9,009 nucleotides of DNA from Gammaproteobacteria bacterium (lineage in GTDB: Bacteria; Pseudomonadota; Gammaproteobacteria; Pseudomonadales; Pseudohongiellaceae). The notes below the pieces were generated by a model. The model did no database searches. It was given only the letters and a program-made list of their open reading frames with translations, and was not told the DNA's origin. The stretch spans positions 1-9,009 of the forward strand of contig PWQG01000104.1 of NCBI GenBank assembly GCA_003556835.1. The letters are read 5' to 3'. The position numbers and the translations under genes are program-made. Positions 6,565-9,009 of this stretch are shown here, piece by piece (the first letter of the stretch is position 1; each line of letters starts with the position of its first letter).

Positions 6565-6595
6565 CGACGCAGTCGGTATTGGATCGGCTGCGTCG
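6565..6595 (+). terminator. Hairpin downstream of the rhodanese gene, possible weak terminator
   Basis: CGACGCAG (6565-6572) pairs perfectly with CTGCGTCG (6588-6595) across a 15-nt loop, 13 bp after the stop codon. There is no following T-run, so it is not a standard intrinsic terminator. It may protect the 3' end of the transcript or help Rho-dependent ending. Confidence 0.35.
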
Positions 6596-6622
6596 GATTG
6601 CCGAGAATTATTTCACAGGCTA

Positions 6623-6656
6623 TGATCAACCCTCCCTGATCAATCTACATTGATCA
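6623..6656. repeat. Three TGATCA sites at exact 14-bp spacing, including an 8-bp inverted repeat
   Basis: The palindrome TGATCA occurs at 6623-6628, 6637-6642 and 6651-6656, each start 14 bp after the last. The second and third form a larger perfect inverted repeat, TGATCAAT - CTAC - ATTGATCA (6637-6656), while the first is followed by A and so shares TGATCAA with the second. The array sits about 145-180 bp before the metalloprotease ATG and could be an operator or a strong hairpin. Confidence 0.5.
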
Positions 6657-6683
6657 CCAAAACGTGAATCTACTGAAGCGCCA

Positions 6684-6779
6684 GGTCCTTTTACTTTATA
6701 GAGAGTCCAGCCAGAGACCGCCACTGGACCGCTACGCATCGGCGACGTAGTATTGAATTGAACCCGGCATCACGCCGGG
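6684..6779 (+). promoter_or_regulatory. Structured 5' leader before the metalloprotease: three successive hairpins
   Basis: Three perfect short inverted repeats follow each other: GTCCAG/CTGGAC (6705-6710 with 6724-6729, loop 13), CTACG/CGTAG (6732-6736 with 6746-6750, loop 9) and CCCGGC/GCCGGG (6763-6768 with 6774-6779, loop 5). The last ends 5 nt before AAGGAG (6785-6790). GGTCC at 6684-6688 could pair instead with GGACC at 6726-6730, competing with the first hairpin. I could not match this to any known riboswitch. TTTATA/TATAGA at 6695-6702 is a possible minus 10 without a good minus 35; if it is the promoter, the transcript would start near the first hairpin. Confidence 0.4.
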
Positions 6780-6800
6780 AAAGTAAGGAGCGTGCAGACC

Positions 6801-9009
6801 ATGAACTCGTCCCTGAGCAGAAGCGCAAGATACTGCCTGCTGATATTTACATTCCTCTTCAGTCACTGGGCAGCTGCTTCCATATCGGACTATACGAAGG
6901 ACATGAGTTCGAGTGACGGGTTCATTCCGGTTCATTATGATTCGGCATCCGGCAATGTCTATCTGGAAGTGTCTTCATGGGAGAAGGAGTTTTATTACAG
7001 CGTAATGCTGGCTACAGGCATGGGTGATGGTCAGGCCGGGTTGGACAGAGGACAACCGGCAAGGCAGTCGGTCGTTTATTTTCAACGACATGGTCCGCGG
7101 GTAATGCTGATTCAACCCAACACAGGATTCGTGGCTGGCAGTGGAGATCCCGACGAACAACAGGCGGTTGACGAATCATTCACCCGTTCCGTGATTGCTT
7201 CTCTGCCGATCGTCAAGGACGAGGGCGAGCGAGTCCTGATTGACGCTTCCTCCCTGTTTTTGAGTGATGCGGCCAACGTACGGGGGACGATTCGGGCACG
7301 CGGCCTGGGCGACGTTCGGCTGGACAATGAGCGAAGTGCGATTTTGCCACGCCAGACCAGCGCTTATCCGTTGAACACGGAAGTTCGGGCAATGGTCACG
7401 TTCTCGGCTGAAAATCCGCAACCTGCGATCAGTCGCATTACACCGGACGGGCAACATTTCACGATAGAACAACACCATTCCTTTGTTTCCCTACCCGAAC
7501 AGCCACTGGCGCCCCGCAGCTATGATCCGCGCATCGGCAGTTTTGCCACTGTGCTGTCTGATTACTCGCAAGGTTTTGATTCGGATTACAGCGATCGCAG
7601 GGTCGTGCGATGGCGGCTTGAACCTTCAGATCCCGACGCTTATATGCGAGGCGAGCTTGTAGAGCCGGTTTCACCCATTGTTTTCCACCTCGACCGGGCT
7701 TTGCAGGAACCTTACCGTAGCGCCTACATTGATGGCATCGAGTGGTGGAACGACGCGTTTGAGGCTGCCGGTTTTCAAAATGCTGTGCAGGTGCGCGAGC
7801 TCCCCGACGATGCCGACCCCATGGATGCGCGTTATTCCATGTTGCAGATTGTGCACCGGACAGGTACCGGGCCCTCAGTGGGCCCCGGACTGCGAGACCC
7901 GCGCAGCGGAGAAATACTGCGTGCCGTCCCCAGGATGGATTCACACCGCTCACTGGTCAACTACAACATCTATGCAGGGCTTCTTCCGGCCTATGAGGCA
8001 TTGGGAATTGCACCCCAACTGTCGGCCGAGGAGTTTGCCATGAATCGTCGGCGGCAACATGTGGCGCATGAAGTCGGACACACGCTTGGCTTTGCGCACA
8101 ATTTCATCGCCGCGGCTCAGGATAGAAGCTCGGTCATGGATTACCCGTTCCCTCTGATCACTCTTGATGAGAATGGCAATCCTGATATCTCCGAGGCCTA
8201 CCGCCTGACGATGGGTTACGCGGATCTACTGGCAGTTCGATATGCCTATACCTGGTATCCGACACCGGAAGCAGAAGCCAGAGGGCTGGCTGATATTGTT
8301 GCGGAGGCGCTGGACAATGACCATGTATTCCTGACAGGTGCTGATGCCGCACTCAGTGGCGCTTACCCGGAAGTGACACAGTGGGTGGAAGGTCAGACCA
8401 TGTTCGACGCACTGGAGCGAACGATGGCAGTGCGCAGCTTGTTGCTTGAACATTTTGACGAGCACGCCATTCGCCCTGATGAACCCATGGCGTGGCTCAA
8501 TCAGCGCTTGGCGCATGTCTATCTGCACCACCGTTACTCAGTCCAAGGCATCACGAAGTATATCGGGGGTATGCAGCACCGTTATGCCCTGAGGGGGGAC
8601 GGACAGTTACCGACCGGAGTGATTGACGCCGACCTGCAGCGTGAGGCACTGGCTCGTATAGTTGATGTACTGTCGCCTGACGAACTCGCTGTTCCCGAAC
8701 GGGTGATCGCCTTGATACCACCTCTACCGGCCGGATTCGGCCAACGGGAACCATGGATAGACTCCCCCGCCGGAGCCGCGCTTGATCCCCTGGCGATAGC
8801 AAGAAGCTTTGCCCAGGAAGTGGTAGACAACGTCCTCCACAGGCAACGCCTAGCACGCGTGGCTTCCTTTCATCACCGCGACCCGCAACAACTTTCGCTC
8901 GACGAAGTGATGCGAACGCTGATTGCCTCCAGCTGGGAATATGAAGGAGATGCGTCCGGCCCGTCCGGCGATTATGTACAGGTCGTCCAGCGCGCGGTAC
9001 TTGACGGAC
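6801..9009 (+). CDS. Secreted zinc-dependent metalloprotease, DUF5117/DUF4953 type (partial, runs off the right end)
   Basis: The reading frame is open from the ATG at 6801 to the window end (736 codons, no stop). AAGGAG 10 nt upstream supports the start. Residues 1-26 are a signal peptide (R7, R10, core LLIFTFLF, likely cleavage after A24-A26), so the protein is exported. The region about 35-240 resembles the family's N-terminal part, with GFIPVHYD near 40, LDRGQ at 81-85, VMLIQPN and the later YDPRIGSF at 241-248. The catalytic part follows: PIVFHLDRA from 292, EWWNDAFEAAGF from 314, DPRSGEIL from 366, then HEVGHTLGFAHN at 423-434, giving zinc ligands H423, H427 and H433 and general base E424. 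M446 in SSVMDYP fits the metzincin Met-turn. A family-typical segment HHRYSVQGITKYIGG lies at 576-590. All catalytic residues are intact, so it should be an active peptidase of the HEXXHXXGXXH type. Family members are usually 800-900 residues, so a C-terminal piece is missing here. Substrate unknown. Confidence 0.9.
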   Translation, partial: MNSSLSRSARYCLLIFTFLFSHWAAASISDYTKDMSSSDGFIPVHYDSASGNVYLEVSSWEKEFYYSVMLATGMGDGQAGLDRGQPARQSVVYFQRHGPRVMLIQPNTGFVAGSGDPDEQQAVDESFTRSVIASLPIVKDEGERVLIDASSLFLSDAANVRGTIRARGLGDVRLDNERSAILPRQTSAYPLNTEVRAMVTFSAENPQPAISRITPDGQHFTIEQHHSFVSLPEQPLAPRSYDPRIGSFATVLSDYSQGFDSDYSDRRVVRWRLEPSDPDAYMRGELVEPVSPIVFHLDRALQEPYRSAYIDGIEWWNDAFEAAGFQNAVQVRELPDDADPMDARYSMLQIVHRTGTGPSVGPGLRDPRSGEILRAVPRMDSHRSLVNYNIYAGLLPAYEALGIAPQLSAEEFAMNRRRQHVAHEVGHTLGFAHNFIAAAQDRSSVMDYPFPLITLDENGNPDISEAYRLTMGYADLLAVRYAYTWYPTPEAEARGLADIVAEALDNDHVFLTGADAALSGAYPEVTQWVEGQTMFDALERTMAVRSLLLEHFDEHAIRPDEPMAWLNQRLAHVYLHHRYSVQGITKYIGGMQHRYALRGDGQLPTGVIDADLQREALARIVDVLSPDELAVPERVIALIPPLPAGFGQREPWIDSPAGAALDPLAIARSFAQEVVDNVLHRQRLARVASFHHRDPQQLSLDEVMRTLIASSWEYEGDASGPSGDYVQVVQRAVLDG

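Noticed and set aside
6725..6738. Sigma54-like promoter (GG and GC elements) in the protease leader
   Set aside because: The GG (6726-6727) and GC (6736-6737) are 10 bp apart start to start, not the 12 needed, and the flanking consensus is weak.
6684..6790. Cyclic di-GMP (GEMM) riboswitch in the leader of the metalloprotease
   Set aside because: The conserved core (the CACGCACAGGGCAAACC-like and GACGCAAAGCC-like segments) is absent.
7459..7953. Minus-strand reading frames opposite the metalloprotease (several between 6732 and 8856)
   Set aside because: The plus-strand frame is continuous from 6801 to 9009 with clear protease motifs; the antisense frames are short, overlapping and featureless.

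Overview
The window looks like chromosomal DNA from a gammaproteobacterium of moderately high GC. The main evidence is the gene order yhfA-like osmC / crp / trpC-trpD-trpG. The divergent yhfA-crp pair is the arrangement known from E. coli, and trpG-trpD-trpC next to the Crp homologue Vfr and an OsmC-like gene is the arrangement known from Pseudomonas. The Crp protein here is strikingly close to both E. coli Crp and Vfr. I cannot name the genus.

Layout: (1) 1-356, minus: an OsmC/YhfA-type protein, cut by the left edge. (2) 574-1215, plus: crp, divergent from it across a 217-bp gap with a good sigma70-like promoter. (3) 1227-1937, minus: an unrecognised protein with one N-terminal membrane anchor and a helical or coiled-coil body, lying between crp and the trp genes. 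(4) 2030-4495, minus: trpG-trpD-trpC, tightly spaced and surely one operon; together they supply the glutamine amidotransferase, phosphoribosyltransferase and indole-glycerol-phosphate synthase steps of tryptophan synthesis. trpE is not in the window. (5) 4685-5878, plus: a Bcr/CflA-type drug:proton antiporter, divergent from trpG. (6) 5980-6552, plus: an exported single-domain rhodanese behind an AT-rich promoter. (7) 6553-6800: a 248-bp gap holding three TGATCA sites at exact 14-bp steps and several hairpins. (8) 6801 to the right edge, plus: a secreted zinc metalloprotease of the DUF5117/DUF4953 type with a complete metzincin-like HEXXHXXGXXH motif, cut by the window end.

The left half (1 to about 4500) is conserved housekeeping DNA. 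The right half (4685 to 9009) is more accessory: an efflux pump, a periplasmic sulfur-transfer protein and an exported protease, each apparently with its own control region. I see no tRNA, rRNA, CRISPR array, insertion sequence or prophage gene, and no clear new multi-gene system. The least explained parts are the structured leader and TGATCA array before the protease, the repeat cluster before the rhodanese gene, and the anchored coiled-coil protein beside trpC.
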